A stretch of 64,000 nucleotides of DNA from Xanthomonas sp. Leaf131 (GTDB taxonomy: Bacteria > Pseudomonadota > Gammaproteobacteria > Xanthomonadales > Xanthomonadaceae): NCBI RefSeq assembly GCF_001423495.1, contig NZ_LMOG01000017.1, forward strand, positions 124,001-188,000. Reading direction: 5' to 3'. Shown here piece after piece: positions 46,119-55,334 of the stretch (position 1 is its first letter; each line of letters begins with the position of its first letter). A program made the position numbers and the translations under genes. The notes beneath the pieces were generated by a model that was not told the origin of the DNA, did no database searches, and was given only the letters and a program-made list of their open reading frames with translations.

Positions 46119-46194
46119 GGGGTCAGGGTCGTTCAAGCGGGCGGGAATTGTCGCACAGCTGGCGCACGCGACGGCCAGGGTGCCGCGGTAAGGC

Positions 46195-46623
46195 TTACTG
46201 GCCCTGCCAAAGGTCCGGCAGACCGCTAGCCAGCCACCAGCGTTTGCGCTCGGCATCCCAGTGCCACAGCTCGATGCTGCGCACCAGCCGCTCGGCCTGG
46301 GTATTGCGGTTGATCACGCGCAGCTCGACCTCACGGCGCAGGTCCCCGTTGACGTCTTCGCCCACCCGCACCTCGCGGTAGCCGGAAATCTGCACCTGCT
46401 CATAGCGCGAACGCTCCAGATCGCTGAGCGGGTGCGCCTGGGCATAAGCGGGTTCGACAAAACCCTGCGCGGCATCGAAATCGCTCCAGCGCACCGCGGC
46501 GGTGTAGGCGGCCTGGGTGGTTTCCAGCGCGCGCGCCTGGGCGCGGCTGCCGGCGTCGACCACCCCGCTCACCAGTGCCAGCCCGAGCATCAACATTGCC
46601 CCCATCACTGCACGCATGCGCAT
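46195..46623 (-). CDS. Small exported protein of unknown function
   Basis: 142 residues from ATG 46623 with AAGGGGA 1 bp upstream of the start. The signal peptide ends about VSGVVDAGS (residue 24). The mature part (RWSDFDAAQGFVEPAYA, QISGYREVRVGEDVNGDLRREVELRVINRN, SIELWHWDAERKRWWLASGLP) resembles small NTF2-like or LapA-like exported folds. I do not recognise a named family. It follows the thioesterase gene by 23 bp on the same strand. Confidence 0.65.
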   Translation of the reverse strand: MRMRAVMGAMLMLGLALVSGVVDAGSRAQARALETTQAAYTAAVRWSDFDAAQGFVEPAYAQAHPLSDLERSRYEQVQISGYREVRVGEDVNGDLRREVELRVINRNTQAERLVRSIELWHWDAERKRWWLASGLPDLWQGQ

Positions 46624-46646
46624 TCCCCTTGAATCCAGCCCGCATC

Positions 46647-47153
46647 CTACCGTTTTGGAAACGCCACGAAACGCCCGCTCAAGGTCGCTGCCGCCGCACC
46701 CGACCCCAGCGCAATCTGTGCGCGCATGCCGATGCGCGCCTTGCCGCGCTGGCGAAACGTGGCCAAAAACGCGTCCCAGCTGCCCATCTCGGATGGCTCG
46801 GCATCGGCCACCAGATCCTCGTACACCGGCGCGACATAGCGCAGCTGGCTGTCGGCCACATACACATCGGCACTGTGACCGGCCAGTTGCAATTGCAGGG
46901 TCAGCCAGCCCCAACTGGCCAGCGTCATCAACGAAGCCAGGCTGCCGCCGAACGCGTTGGCCTTGTCGTTGACGTTGGCCTGCAGCGGCGCACGCAAGCG
47001 CAGCGCGCCGTCATGCAGGCCGTCGACGGCAATGCCCATCGACAACACCGGCGGCATGGCAATGAATTGCTGCTGCAGCGACTGCAGGGCGGAGGCGAGC
47101 GTGCACGAAGAAGTCATCGGCAAAGGCTGAAAGACGGCGAAGGGCGGCATCAT
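46647..47153 (-). CDS. YiiD_C-type hotdog thioesterase
   Basis: 168 residues from ATG 47153; ATG 47117 would give 156. A hotdog-fold acyl-CoA thioesterase-like protein of the YiiD C-terminal type: VLSMGIAVDGLHDGALRLRAPL, NDKANAFGGSLASLMTLASWGWL (the central helix), and RYVAPVYEDLVADAEP. It lacks the GNAT domain fused to it in some enterobacteria. Likely an acyl-thioester hydrolase; substrate unknown. Confidence 0.82.
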   Translation of the reverse strand: MMPPFAVFQPLPMTSSCTLASALQSLQQQFIAMPPVLSMGIAVDGLHDGALRLRAPLQANVNDKANAFGGSLASLMTLASWGWLTLQLQLAGHSADVYVADSQLRYVAPVYEDLVADAEPSEMGSWDAFLATFRQRGKARIGMRAQIALGSGAAAATLSGRFVAFPKR

Positions 47154-47256
47154 GCCGCAATGTTCTGCGAGCGTCTTGTGTACTGAAATACATGCGGTAC
47201 CGCATGGTAAAACACGTTCAGCGCCGCCTTGCCATACGCTTTCGCTATCGCGCCGC

Positions 47257-48066
47257 TCAGGGCGCGAAGACGACTTTTCGATAACCCTGCGCCACACGCA
47301 ACAATGCCGTGGCTTTCGCCTTCCAATGCGCGCTGCGCTGCTTTTGCGCCTGCGTCAACGGCACATCGATGGTGCTGGTGAACACGATCTGCTCCGGAGC
47401 GGCATGGAAGAACTTGTCCTGGATGCACGCGGCGGGCGAGAGCTGATAGGTGGACAGTTGCTGCGCCACCGGCGATTCGTTCCAGCCGAACAGAAAAATG
47501 TCGGCCATGGTGTGCCAACGCGCTTCGGCAGCCAGCAGCAATCGCGCTGCATCGCGGCTGATGATCAGCGCTCCGGCGCAGACCGGCCAGCAGTGCTGGT
47601 AGGTGGATGGACGCACCAGGCGCAGCTGCCGCCCGCCGATATCGGCAACCTTGCTATCGAGCTTGATGCGGTTGTAGGACGGCTCCAGCCGCACGATGCT
47701 GCTGCCCGACGGCAGCCACTCGGTGCTGCGGAGCAGGGCTGGCAGCGCATCGGACAGATGCATGTCGTCTTCGAAGATGGCGGTGTAGGCGTCGTCGGAA
47801 TCCGCCGCAATCCGCCACGCCGCCTGATGGCTCAGAAAGCAGCCGATGTTGGACGCGGTCCACTTGCGCGGGCCGGTGCTGAATGCATCCCCGGAGCCTT
47901 CCAGCGGGCGCTCGCGCACGAAATCGGCGATCTGCTCGGGCGTCAGCGTGGCGCCGTCGAAGGCGGGAATCCGCTCGAACGGCATCCCCAGCGTATGGAA
48001 CCGCGCCGACATCGCCTGCAGGCGGTCGCCGCTGCGCTGCATGTTGATGAGATAGGACTTGATCAC
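47257..48066 (-). CDS. Family-25 glycosyltransferase (LPS biosynthesis type)
   Basis: 269 residues from GTG 48066 (VIKSYLINMQRSGDRLQ) with GGAGTAG upstream. Family-25 features: the SYLINMQRSGDRLQAM start, ERIPAFDGA, IGCFLSHQAAWRIA, and the metal-binding IFEDDMHLSD, followed by SSIVRLEPSYN. Such enzymes add galactose or related sugars to lipooligosaccharide. Here it is a lone gene rather than part of an LPS locus. Confidence 0.88.
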   Translation of the reverse strand: MIKSYLINMQRSGDRLQAMSARFHTLGMPFERIPAFDGATLTPEQIADFVRERPLEGSGDAFSTGPRKWTASNIGCFLSHQAAWRIAADSDDAYTAIFEDDMHLSDALPALLRSTEWLPSGSSIVRLEPSYNRIKLDSKVADIGGRQLRLVRPSTYQHCWPVCAGALIISRDAARLLLAAEARWHTMADIFLFGWNESPVAQQLSTYQLSPAACIQDKFFHAAPEQIVFTSTIDVPLTQAQKQRSAHWKAKATALLRVAQGYRKVVFAP

Positions 48067-48286
48067 GGTGCTACTCCGGCGTGGCTGTCGAGGCGGATCG
48101 TGGCGGGATTCACAAGATTTACAAGAGGTTACGAAATGAGACGCAAGTCTCATTCATGAATGCCAGCAATTTCGCCTGCGAGCAGTGCCGCAATTGGCAA
48201 CATTCCGCCGCAATTAGATCGCCACCGGCGACATTGGCGCGGTGGCAGCTTGCCCTGACGCCGCAACGTTCTCGCATAATCGTGAG

Positions 48287-49063
48287 ATGACCCGGCCCAT
48301 TTTCTCGACCGACGCCTGGACCCTGATCTCGCTGCGGCCCAGCGGCGAGCACGCGCCGCTGCGTCGGGCGGCCGCGCGACACGGCGGGCGGCTGCTCGCG
48401 CTGTCGCCATGGCGACTGCAGACCAACCACACCGCACAGGCACGCGCCGCATTACAGCAAGCCCTGCAGGCGCCGATCGCGGTGTTCACCAGCCCGGCAG
48501 CCGTGCACGCTGCGCAGCGTCTTTCGCCACTGCAGCGGCCAGCGCAGGCGCAGTGGGTGAGCGTGGGAGAGGGCACCGCACGCGCCTTGCAGGCCTGCGG
48601 GATCGATGCGGTGGTGCGCCCCGCGCGCATGGATAGCGAAGGGCTGCTGTCACTCCCGCTGTTCGTGCCGCCGCTGCAGGCGGTCGGATTGATCACCGCC
48701 CCGGGCGGTCGCGGCATGCTGGCGCCGGCATTGGAGCAGCGTGGCGCACACATCCTGCGCGCCGATGTCTATCAACGCATCGCATTGCGATTGCGTGCAT
48801 CCGCAGTGCAGGCCTTGGCCACTACACTGCCGCGCAGCGTGCTGGCGTTGAGCAGCGCCGAGGCGCTGTCGCTGGTGTTGCAACAACTCCCCGCAGCGTT
48901 GATCGTTGCCTGGCGCCACCAGCCGGTTGTCGCCTCCAGCGAGCGTATGCGCGCAGCCGCACACGCTGCCGGCTTCACGCATGTGGTGCGCGCCGCCGGT
49001 CCCTTGCCTGAGCAATTGGCCGCAGCGGCCGCAGCGATCGTGACGCCATCGCGACCTTGCTGA
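48287..49063 (+). CDS. hemD: Uroporphyrinogen-III synthase
   Basis: 258 residues from ATG 48287. Cyclises hydroxymethylbilane to uroporphyrinogen III. HemD sequences are poorly conserved; those readable are ISLRPSGEH, IAVFTSPAAVHAAQRL, VSVGEGTARALQACGI, GLITAPGGRGMLAPALEQRGA and SSAEALSLVLQQL. The neighbouring hemX and hemY genes on the same strand confirm the call. The typical hemC is not directly upstream here. Confidence 0.9.
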   Translation: MTRPIFSTDAWTLISLRPSGEHAPLRRAAARHGGRLLALSPWRLQTNHTAQARAALQQALQAPIAVFTSPAAVHAAQRLSPLQRPAQAQWVSVGEGTARALQACGIDAVVRPARMDSEGLLSLPLFVPPLQAVGLITAPGGRGMLAPALEQRGAHILRADVYQRIALRLRASAVQALATTLPRSVLALSSAEALSLVLQQLPAALIVAWRHQPVVASSERMRAAAHAAGFTHVVRAAGPLPEQLAAAAAAIVTPSRPC

Positions 49064-49166
49064 ACTCCAAATCTATACATGGCTTGCGGCTGTCTGCCGC
49101 CGCACGCCATGCTGTACCAGATGACCGCGGCGCATGCGCCAGTCGTGACCGCCCGAGGATGTCCCA

Positions 49167-50144
49167 ATGACTGAAATGCCCGCTTCCACGCGACGCTTCC
49201 CCGTGGCCTGGCTGCTGCTCGCAGTTGCCGTGGCGGCAGTGGGTGCGGCGCTGTTTCTGGGTTGGCGCGCATGGCAGAGCTATCAAAGCGGGCAGCTGCA
49301 GGCGGCCCAAGCGCAACAGCAACGTTGGGATGGCACCCAGCAGATGCTGGACACCTTGCGCCGCGATCAGCGCCTGGCCAACGAACGCCTGCAGGATGCG
49401 GCGGCGACCAACCGCGTGCTGCGCGATGAAATGCTCGGCCTGAGCCAGCGCAGCGCGCTGCTCGAAGAAACCGTCCAAAAACTGGCCGATCCCAATCGCC
49501 ATGGCGCGCAGGCGCTGCGCCTGGATGAAGTGGAACTACTGCTGCGGCTCGGGCAGCAGCGGCTGAGCATTGCCGGCGACGCCGACGGCGCACGCCGTGC
49601 CTATGCGCTGGCCAACGCCGCGCTCAACGGCATCGACGACCCGGGCTATCTCAACCTGCGCCAGGCACTGGTGCAGGAACGCGACGCATTGGACCGCCTC
49701 GGCGCCGGCCCGCAAGCGCAGGCCGGCCAGCTGCTGGACACACTCGCCGCCGATCTGCAGCGCTTGCCCGAACAAACCGCCAAGGACAGCGCAGCAGCGC
49801 AGCCGTGGTGGCAGAAAGTGCTCGCTCCATTGGTGGATATTCGCCCCAGCCGCGGCGATGCACTGCTCACCGGCGGCGACCGCAACGCCGCGCGCGATGC
49901 CTTGCAGATCGAAGTCAGCCTGGCTCGCGCCGCAGCCGAGCGCGGCGATGTCGCCGGCTTCGCCCAATCGCTACGGCGCGTGGATACCTGGACCACCCGG
50001 CTGTGGCCGGATTCGCCACAACGTCGTCAGGCCCGTACGCGCCTGCGCACACTGCAACAAGCGCCACTGCGTCCGCGCCTGCCGGAACTGGGCACCACCC
50101 TGCTGCAACTGCAGGCCATGCGTGAAGGGAGATCCACCCAATGA
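49167..50144 (+). CDS. hemX: HemX-like membrane protein
   Basis: 325 residues. A bitopic inner-membrane protein: one N-terminal span (WLLLAVAVAAVGAALFLGW, about 14-33), then a Gln/Ala-rich coiled-coil region (SGQLQAAQAQQQRWDGTQQML) and a helical periplasmic domain. It matches the HemX part of the hemDXY cluster, which lacks methyltransferase motifs and whose function is unclear. It overlaps hemY by 4 bp (ATGA). Confidence 0.9.
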   Translation: MTEMPASTRRFPVAWLLLAVAVAAVGAALFLGWRAWQSYQSGQLQAAQAQQQRWDGTQQMLDTLRRDQRLANERLQDAAATNRVLRDEMLGLSQRSALLEETVQKLADPNRHGAQALRLDEVELLLRLGQQRLSIAGDADGARRAYALANAALNGIDDPGYLNLRQALVQERDALDRLGAGPQAQAGQLLDTLAADLQRLPEQTAKDSAAAQPWWQKVLAPLVDIRPSRGDALLTGGDRNAARDALQIEVSLARAAAERGDVAGFAQSLRRVDTWTTRLWPDSPQRRQARTRLRTLQQAPLRPRLPELGTTLLQLQAMREGRSTQ

Positions 50145-51406
50145 AAGTGTTGCGTACCGTCTTGATCCTGTTGGTTGCCGTGGCGCTGGGCGTGCTCGGT
50201 GCGCAGTGGTTGTCGCATCAGAATAGTTACGACCTGGGCAATGTGGTGGTCAGCGTCGGCGGCAACGACTACCGCGCGGCGATGCCGCAGGCGCTGCTGA
50301 TCCTGGTCATCGCGCTGCTGGTGCTGTGGCTGGCGTGGACGCTGATCAGCCTGCCGTTCCGGGTTTGGGGCAAGTACCGCCGCAAGAAAGGTCGTGCACG
50401 TCTGATCGAAGGCCTGCGCGCGGCCGATCATGGCCAATGGCAGCGTGCCGAGCGCCTGCTGGTCACTGCCAGCGAGGACGACGACGTCAGCGGTATCGCA
50501 CTGGCAAGTGCAGTGCGTGTGGCCGATGCGCGCGGCGATGACGCATCGGCCAATGCGCTGGCCCAGCAATTGGCCGAGCGCGATCCCACCGCGCATGCGC
50601 TGCTGCAAGGCGAGCGGCATCTGGCGCGGCAACGTCCGGTCGAGGCGATCAATGCGCTCGATATCGCCAGCGCGCAACCGCTGCCGGCGCGCGGGCTGCT
50701 GCTGCGCACGCAGGCCCTGGCGCAGATCGGGCGTGCCGACGAGGCCTATGGTCAACTCGGCGCATTGCGCCAGCAGGCGGTGCTGGCACCGGACGCCTAC
50801 AGCGCGCTGGAAGCCACCCTGGCCGAACAGACACTGTTGCAGGCCGGCGATGCCAATGCCCTGGCCGAACGCTGGGAAGCGCTGCCCAAGCCGCTGCGCA
50901 CTTATCCGGCAATCGTTGGCGCCTATGCACAGCGCGCGGCGGTGCTGCATTGGGACGATGCGGCCGTACACAGCCTGGAACAGGCGCTGGATACGCAGTG
51001 GGACGAATCGCTGGTGCGCCTATACGGCGTGCTACCGCTGGAAAAATACGATTCGCGCCGCGCCAGTGCGCAGCGTTGGCTGACCCAGTACCCCGACAGC
51101 CCCGGCCTGTTGTTGACCCTGGCGCGCCTGGCGCGTCACCAACAGCAGTGGTCGCAGGCCGAAGAGTTTCTGCATCGCGCCGTGGCCAATGGCGCCGGCA
51201 GCGTAGCCTGGGAAGAACTCGGGCATGGTTTTGCCGCAGCCGGCGATCTACTGTCTGCGCAGCACTGCTACGCCAACGCCCTGCGCGCCGCACGCGGCGA
51301 GCCGGTGCATGAGGGCTTGCCGCAACAATCGCTGCGCGGGCCGATCGTGTCGGTCTACGAAACGCCGCCGGCCGATCCGCTCGCACCGGACGATCGCGTT
51401 GTTTAG
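50141..51406 (+). CDS. hemY: HemY-like inner-membrane protein with TPR
   Basis: 421 residues. Two N-terminal membrane spans (VLRTVLILLVAVALGVLGAQWL and ALLILVIALLVLWLAWTLI) followed by RVWGKYRRKKGRARLIEGLRAAD and a TPR-like helical part (QWSQAEEFLHRAVANG). This is the gammaproteobacterial HemY of the hemCDXY operon, not the Bacillus protoporphyrinogen oxidase of the same name. It ends the cluster and is followed by a terminator. Confidence 0.93.
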   Translation: MKVLRTVLILLVAVALGVLGAQWLSHQNSYDLGNVVVSVGGNDYRAAMPQALLILVIALLVLWLAWTLISLPFRVWGKYRRKKGRARLIEGLRAADHGQWQRAERLLVTASEDDDVSGIALASAVRVADARGDDASANALAQQLAERDPTAHALLQGERHLARQRPVEAINALDIASAQPLPARGLLLRTQALAQIGRADEAYGQLGALRQQAVLAPDAYSALEATLAEQTLLQAGDANALAERWEALPKPLRTYPAIVGAYAQRAAVLHWDDAAVHSLEQALDTQWDESLVRLYGVLPLEKYDSRRASAQRWLTQYPDSPGLLLTLARLARHQQQWSQAEEFLHRAVANGAGSVAWEELGHGFAAAGDLLSAQHCYANALRAARGEPVHEGLPQQSLRGPIVSVYETPPADPLAPDDRVV

Positions 51407-51453
51407 ATCGCCCACGTCTGATTGATCCTGCCGCAACGCACGGAGTAACTGAA

Positions 51454-51480
51454 AGGCCCCGGCATGTCCGGGGCTTTTTG
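51454..51480 (+). terminator. Rho-independent terminator of hemDXY
   Basis: Stem AGGCCCCGG / CCGGGGCTT with CATGT loop, then TTTTTG, 47 bp after the hemY stop. Confidence 0.85.
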
Positions 51481-51513
51481 CTTACTCCGCGTCTGCAGAC
51501 GCACCGCCACAGA

Positions 51514-52056
51514 TCACCAATCGCGCGCGCCCCGAGGGGGCGCTGGCAACTCGCGCAAGAACGCATCGCAGGCACCCAGGAACCGCGCCTGCTCGTGATC
51601 GACAGATTGCGGCGATAACACGCGCGAACCGAGCCTTCCGATCAACAGCATTGCCGCCATCACAGCAGCGCCGGTCAGCCAGCCGATCGCGCCGTCCAGC
51701 GCCAGACCACCTAGCAGCAATGGCAAGACCGATGCCCTCGCGATGACGACATAGCGTACGCGGCGCCGCTCGTGCTGGGCGCACAAGCTCAGCACATGCG
51801 CGCTGCGCTTGCGCAGCACAATGGCCAGGATCAGATACGGCAATACGCCCATCAACAGTGCCAGATAAATCACCGGGTGATGCCAGTGAAAGATATAGCG
51901 ACGCGGCAAGTCATCGACCGGCGCATTGCACTTGACGCAACGCGGCGGCAGATCGGCGCCCGGCGTGCACACAAGCACATCGCCTTCGCGCCAGACCTCG
52001 CCTTGCGCTGGTGTCAGGTAGAGAGTGGGTGGTTCACGGGAATCATCGTGCGACAT
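51514..52056 (-). CDS. Membrane protein with CxxC, unknown function
   Basis: 180 residues from ATG 52056. N-terminal soluble part with VCTPGADLPPRCVKCNAPVDD, whose CxxC near residue 40 suggests a zinc site, then spans at about 64-80 (YLALLMGVLPYLILAIVL) and 106-145 (LPLLLGGLALDGAIGWLTGAAVMAAMLLI). Ends with QARFLGACDAFLRELP. I do not recognise a named family. It is convergent with the hemDXY operon. Confidence 0.65.
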   Translation of the reverse strand: MSHDDSREPPTLYLTPAQGEVWREGDVLVCTPGADLPPRCVKCNAPVDDLPRRYIFHWHHPVIYLALLMGVLPYLILAIVLRKRSAHVLSLCAQHERRRVRYVVIARASVLPLLLGGLALDGAIGWLTGAAVMAAMLLIGRLGSRVLSPQSVDHEQARFLGACDAFLRELPAPPRGARDW

Positions 52057-52073
52057 CCATGCGTCCTTGCAGG

Positions 52074-52149
52074 TTGGGGATTGGAGATTCGGGATTCGCA
52101 AAACGGGCTTGGGCTGTTGCCAATCTCCAATCCCGAATGCCCAATCCCA
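52074..52149. repeat. Imperfect inverted repeat (GATTGGAGATTCGGGATT family)
   Basis: The arms, GGGGATTGGAGATTCGGGATT and its near-complement CAATCTCCAATCCCGAAT, are separated by about 30 bp. It is a relative of the GGAATCGGG runs near 17249. Located just before the CxxC membrane protein start and 16 bp beyond the thiolase stop. Confidence 0.65.
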
Positions 52150-52164
52150 CGCTGCGCAGCAGCG

Positions 52165-53445
52165 TCAGCGCTCGACGATCGCCACCACACCCATCCCGCC
52201 GGCGGTACAGATCGAAATCAGCGCACGGCCGCCGCCGCGTTCTTCCAGCTGCTTGGCGGCGGTGGCCACCACGCGCGCGCCGGTGGCGGCGAACGGGTGG
52301 CCGGTCGCCAACGACGAGCCCAGCGGGTTGATCTTGTCCGGGTCGATGCGGCCCAGCGGCGCATCCAACCCCAGGCGATTGCGGCAGTAATCCTCGCTCT
52401 CCCACGCGCGCAGCGTGCACAGCACCTGCGCGGCGAAGGCCTCGTGGATCTCGTAGATATCGAAGTCCTGCAAGGTCAGGCCCTGGCGCGCCAGCATCTG
52501 CGGCACCGCAATGGTCGGCGCCATCAATAGGCCTTCGCCATGCACGAAATCCACCGCCGACACCTGCGCATCGCGCAGATAGGCCATCGGCGTGTGGCCG
52601 TGCGCCAGTGCCCAGGCTTCGCTGGACAACAGCACCGCGGCGGCACCGTCGGTAAGCGGGGTGGAATTGGCCGCCGTCAGCGTGCCGCGGCCGGAGGTCT
52701 TGTCGAACGCCGGGCGCAACGTGGCGAGCTTTTCCAGCGAGGTGTCCGCGCGCAGAATATTGTCGCGTGAGACGCCGCGGAACGGCGCGATCAACGAATC
52801 GAAGAAACCGCGCTCATAGGCGGCCGCCAGCTTGTGGTGCGAGGCCACCGCCCAGGCGTCCTGCGAATCGCGCGCGATGTTCCATTCCTTGGCCATGTCC
52901 TCGCAGTGGTCGCCCATGCTCTTACCGGTACGCGGCTCGGCCACGCCCGGGAACTCGGGCTTGAGCTCAGCGAACTTGAAGCCGCGCACCAGCGCCTTGA
53001 GCTTGTCGCCGGTGGCCTTGGCCCGGTTGGCCGCCATCAGCCGCGCGCGCAGCTTCTTGCCGTAGACGATCGGTACTTCCGAGGTGGTGTCCGAACCGCC
53101 GCCGATGCCCGAGTCGATCTGGCCCAGCGCGATCTTGTTGGCAATGGTGATCACCGAATCCAGGCTGGTGCCGCAGGCGCGCTGCAGGGTGATGCCCGGC
53201 GTCAGCGGCGACAGGCCGGAGGACAGCGCCGCCTCGCGGGCCAGGTTCCAGTCCGAGGAGTGCTTGATCACCGCCCCCATCGCCACTTCGCCCAGTTGCT
53301 GCCCGTGCAGCCCGAAGCGCTCGACCAGCGCGCCCAGCGTGCGCACCGACATGCCCAGGTTGCCCACATCCGCGTACGCGGTGTTCTGACGACAGAACGG
53401 GATACGAACGCCGCCCAAGATGGCGACGGGACGGGCTGCGGGCAT
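52165..53445 (-). CDS. fadI: Acetyl-CoA C-acyltransferase (3-ketoacyl-CoA thiolase)
   Basis: 426 residues from ATG 53445 (MPAARPVAIL), preceded by CCAGGTC; ATG 53460 would add five. Cleaves 3-ketoacyl-CoA in beta-oxidation. Nucleophile Cys in LQRACGTSLDSV, plus YEIHEAFAAQVL, NPLGSSLATGHPFAATGAR with the catalytic His, and CTAGGMG with the second Cys. Length and NTAYADVGNLGM start fit the FadI branch better than FadA. A fadJ-like partner is not in the window, so the symbol is tentative. Confidence 0.88.
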   Translation of the reverse strand: MPAARPVAILGGVRIPFCRQNTAYADVGNLGMSVRTLGALVERFGLHGQQLGEVAMGAVIKHSSDWNLAREAALSSGLSPLTPGITLQRACGTSLDSVITIANKIALGQIDSGIGGGSDTTSEVPIVYGKKLRARLMAANRAKATGDKLKALVRGFKFAELKPEFPGVAEPRTGKSMGDHCEDMAKEWNIARDSQDAWAVASHHKLAAAYERGFFDSLIAPFRGVSRDNILRADTSLEKLATLRPAFDKTSGRGTLTAANSTPLTDGAAAVLLSSEAWALAHGHTPMAYLRDAQVSAVDFVHGEGLLMAPTIAVPQMLARQGLTLQDFDIYEIHEAFAAQVLCTLRAWESEDYCRNRLGLDAPLGRIDPDKINPLGSSLATGHPFAATGARVVATAAKQLEERGGGRALISICTAGGMGVVAIVER

Positions 53446-53530
53446 CGGTTGACCTGGCATGGAGGACTCGGGGACATGGCCTGCACAGGGCCGGCAGGCA
53501 TAATGGCCGCAGTGTAGCTTCGACCCCGTG

Positions 53531-54433
53531 ATGGGCCAACCGCGAATCATGAGCAAGACCGAACACGGCGTGACCGCCATGGGTGTGATGGCGCTGGAAT
53601 TGACGGGCGGCAACGCCCCCGCGCGCGGCGCCCTGGCGCCCGAGCAGGCCGGCATGCTGGCCGAACGCATCGGCCGCGACCTGGCGCAATGGATCCCCGA
53701 CGTACGCGCGTTGGAGCTCAGCGTGGCGATGGCGCATTTCGATCCCGCCGAAGTGCTACGGCCGGGCTGGCCGCTGCATCGCCGGCTGGAGGAGTTGCAT
53801 GCGCGCGCCCCCGGGCGCGAGCAGGGCCCGCGCGTACTGGCGTTTGGCGCCGATGCGCAAGGCGAGATTCCGCTGCCGTTCCAGGCCGATGCGCAACTCA
53901 CCGGCGGCGGCCTGCGCGTGCTGCCGTTCCTGCTCTCCGGCGATCCGGAGATCGTCGCCACGGTGGCCGATGCGATGGAAGAAGTGTTGCTGGCCCAGGG
54001 CATGGCGCAGGCCGACACCGCGCTGCTGGCGCAGGAAAGCTTCGGCGCACGCATCGAGCATGCCCGGTATCTCACCGCACACGATCTCACGGCCATGATT
54101 TCGATGCAGTACGACAACCAGGGCCTGGCGCCGCTATGGCCGCTGATCGAAGCCGCCCTGCTCGCGCCGCAGACCGAAGAATGGCTGGAGCAGCCGCCCG
54201 AACCAGTGCTGCGTTATGTAGACGGCGAAGTGCGCATCGCGCTGTTCGACCCGGCCGGCTGGTGCGATTACTACACGCACGATCGCGAAAACTGCGAGCG
54301 TCTGCGCGGGGTGTATGAGCAATATCTTTCGCGTCAGCGGCAGATGGCCGCCGTGCTGGAAGCGCATGGGCTGCCGGTACTGTATGTGCATGTGGAACCG
54401 GGGCAGGATCCGCGTCAGGCGTTGGCTGCATAA
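53531..54433 (+). CDS. Conserved-looking hypothetical protein
   Basis: 300 residues from ATG 53531; MSKTEHG at ATG 53549 is an alternative start, and neither has a good Shine-Dalgarno. No signal peptide or membrane span. Segments such as ALELSVAMAHFDPAEVLRPGWPL, VLPFLLSGDPEIVATVADAMEE and LFDPAGWCDYYTHDRENCERLRG look folded and unlikely to be a chance ORF. I do not recognise the family. Divergent from the thiolase gene across about 85 bp. Confidence 0.7.
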   Translation: MGQPRIMSKTEHGVTAMGVMALELTGGNAPARGALAPEQAGMLAERIGRDLAQWIPDVRALELSVAMAHFDPAEVLRPGWPLHRRLEELHARAPGREQGPRVLAFGADAQGEIPLPFQADAQLTGGGLRVLPFLLSGDPEIVATVADAMEEVLLAQGMAQADTALLAQESFGARIEHARYLTAHDLTAMISMQYDNQGLAPLWPLIEAALLAPQTEEWLEQPPEPVLRYVDGEVRIALFDPAGWCDYYTHDRENCERLRGVYEQYLSRQRQMAAVLEAHGLPVLYVHVEPGQDPRQALAA

Positions 54434-54583
54434 GCGACACGCTGGTTGTTTCGGCTTCTGCGCTTGTAGCGTCTACGGGGAAACCAGGGTTTTCTCTGGC
54501 GCACGCAGCACGTGCTTGCGCGCCTTACGTGCGTCCGCTGACCGATCCACGCCCTGAAATGCCTGGCAGCTGTGCACTGAACC

Positions 54584-54620
54584 AACGACGCCGCGGTAAT
54601 GGATCACCGCGGCGTTCGTT
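54584..54620 (-). terminator. Hairpin downstream of first sodC
   Basis: CGCCGCGGT / ACCGCGGCG stem (9 bp) extended by near-complementary AACGA, with an 8-nt loop, 21 bp beyond the sodC stop on the minus strand. Weak T run. Confidence 0.55.
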
Positions 54621-54640
54621 TGCCTGCTTGTTTCTTTTGC

Positions 54641-55288
54641 TTACTTGGTCGCAGCCGGCGCGTTGTCGGTGGTGATCACACCGCAGGCCAGACGGCCGCC
54701 GGCGTTGCCGGTGGGCTGGGTTTTGTAGTCGTCGGCATCAGCGTGCACGATCACTGCGTGGCCGGCAATATCGAACTGGTCGGCCTTGCCGAGATTGACA
54801 TTGCTCGACACGGGGCCGTCGATGCTGGCATTGCCTTGCGCATCGGCCTTGATGTTGGGCATGTCGCCGCCGTGGTGCGGATCGGCGCTGACGGTGCCGT
54901 GATCGGATTGGGCCGGGTTGAAGTGGCCGCCGGCGCTGCTGCCATCCGGTGCGCTGCAATCGCCCTTCTCATGGATATGGAAGCCGTGTTCGCTGCCGGG
55001 CTTGAGGCCACTGAGCTGGCCGGTGACACGCAGCGCGCCATCGACGATCTTGAAGCTCACCGTGCCTTTGACCTCGCTGCCCTTGGTCGGCTTGAGCTCG
55101 GCAGTTGCGGTGGTGGTGGCCGCCGCTTCGGTGACCATGGAGGCAGCGTGCTCGCCACCATGCGCTGCTTCGGCCGGCGTGCTGGCCTGCGGTGCGGGTG
55201 CAGGATCGGCCGGTGCGGGTTCGTCGCGCTTGCACGCGGTCAGCACCAGCGCGGTGGCCAGGAACAACGTGGTTGGAAGAATGCGCAT
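54641..55288 (-). CDS. sodC: Superoxide dismutase [Cu-Zn], lipoprotein, copy 1
   Basis: 215 residues from ATG 55288 with AGGAG upstream. The lipobox LTAC makes it a periplasmic lipoprotein; a Pro/Ala linker follows (PAPADPAPAPQ). Copper/zinc ligands are HIHE in GFHIHEKGDC, His in GGHFNP, HH with Asp in PHHGGDMPN, and the last His in AVIVHADADDY. The disulfide Cys pair is in KGDC and ACGVI. A second sodC lies 46 bp upstream on the same strand. Confidence 0.95.
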   Translation of the reverse strand: MRILPTTLFLATALVLTACKRDEPAPADPAPAPQASTPAEAAHGGEHAASMVTEAAATTTATAELKPTKGSEVKGTVSFKIVDGALRVTGQLSGLKPGSEHGFHIHEKGDCSAPDGSSAGGHFNPAQSDHGTVSADPHHGGDMPNIKADAQGNASIDGPVSSNVNLGKADQFDIAGHAVIVHADADDYKTQPTGNAGGRLACGVITTDNAPAATK

Positions 55289-55334
55289 GAAAAACTCCTG
55301 TAGAGGCCGCAGCTGCGGCCATTGATGCCCCAAC

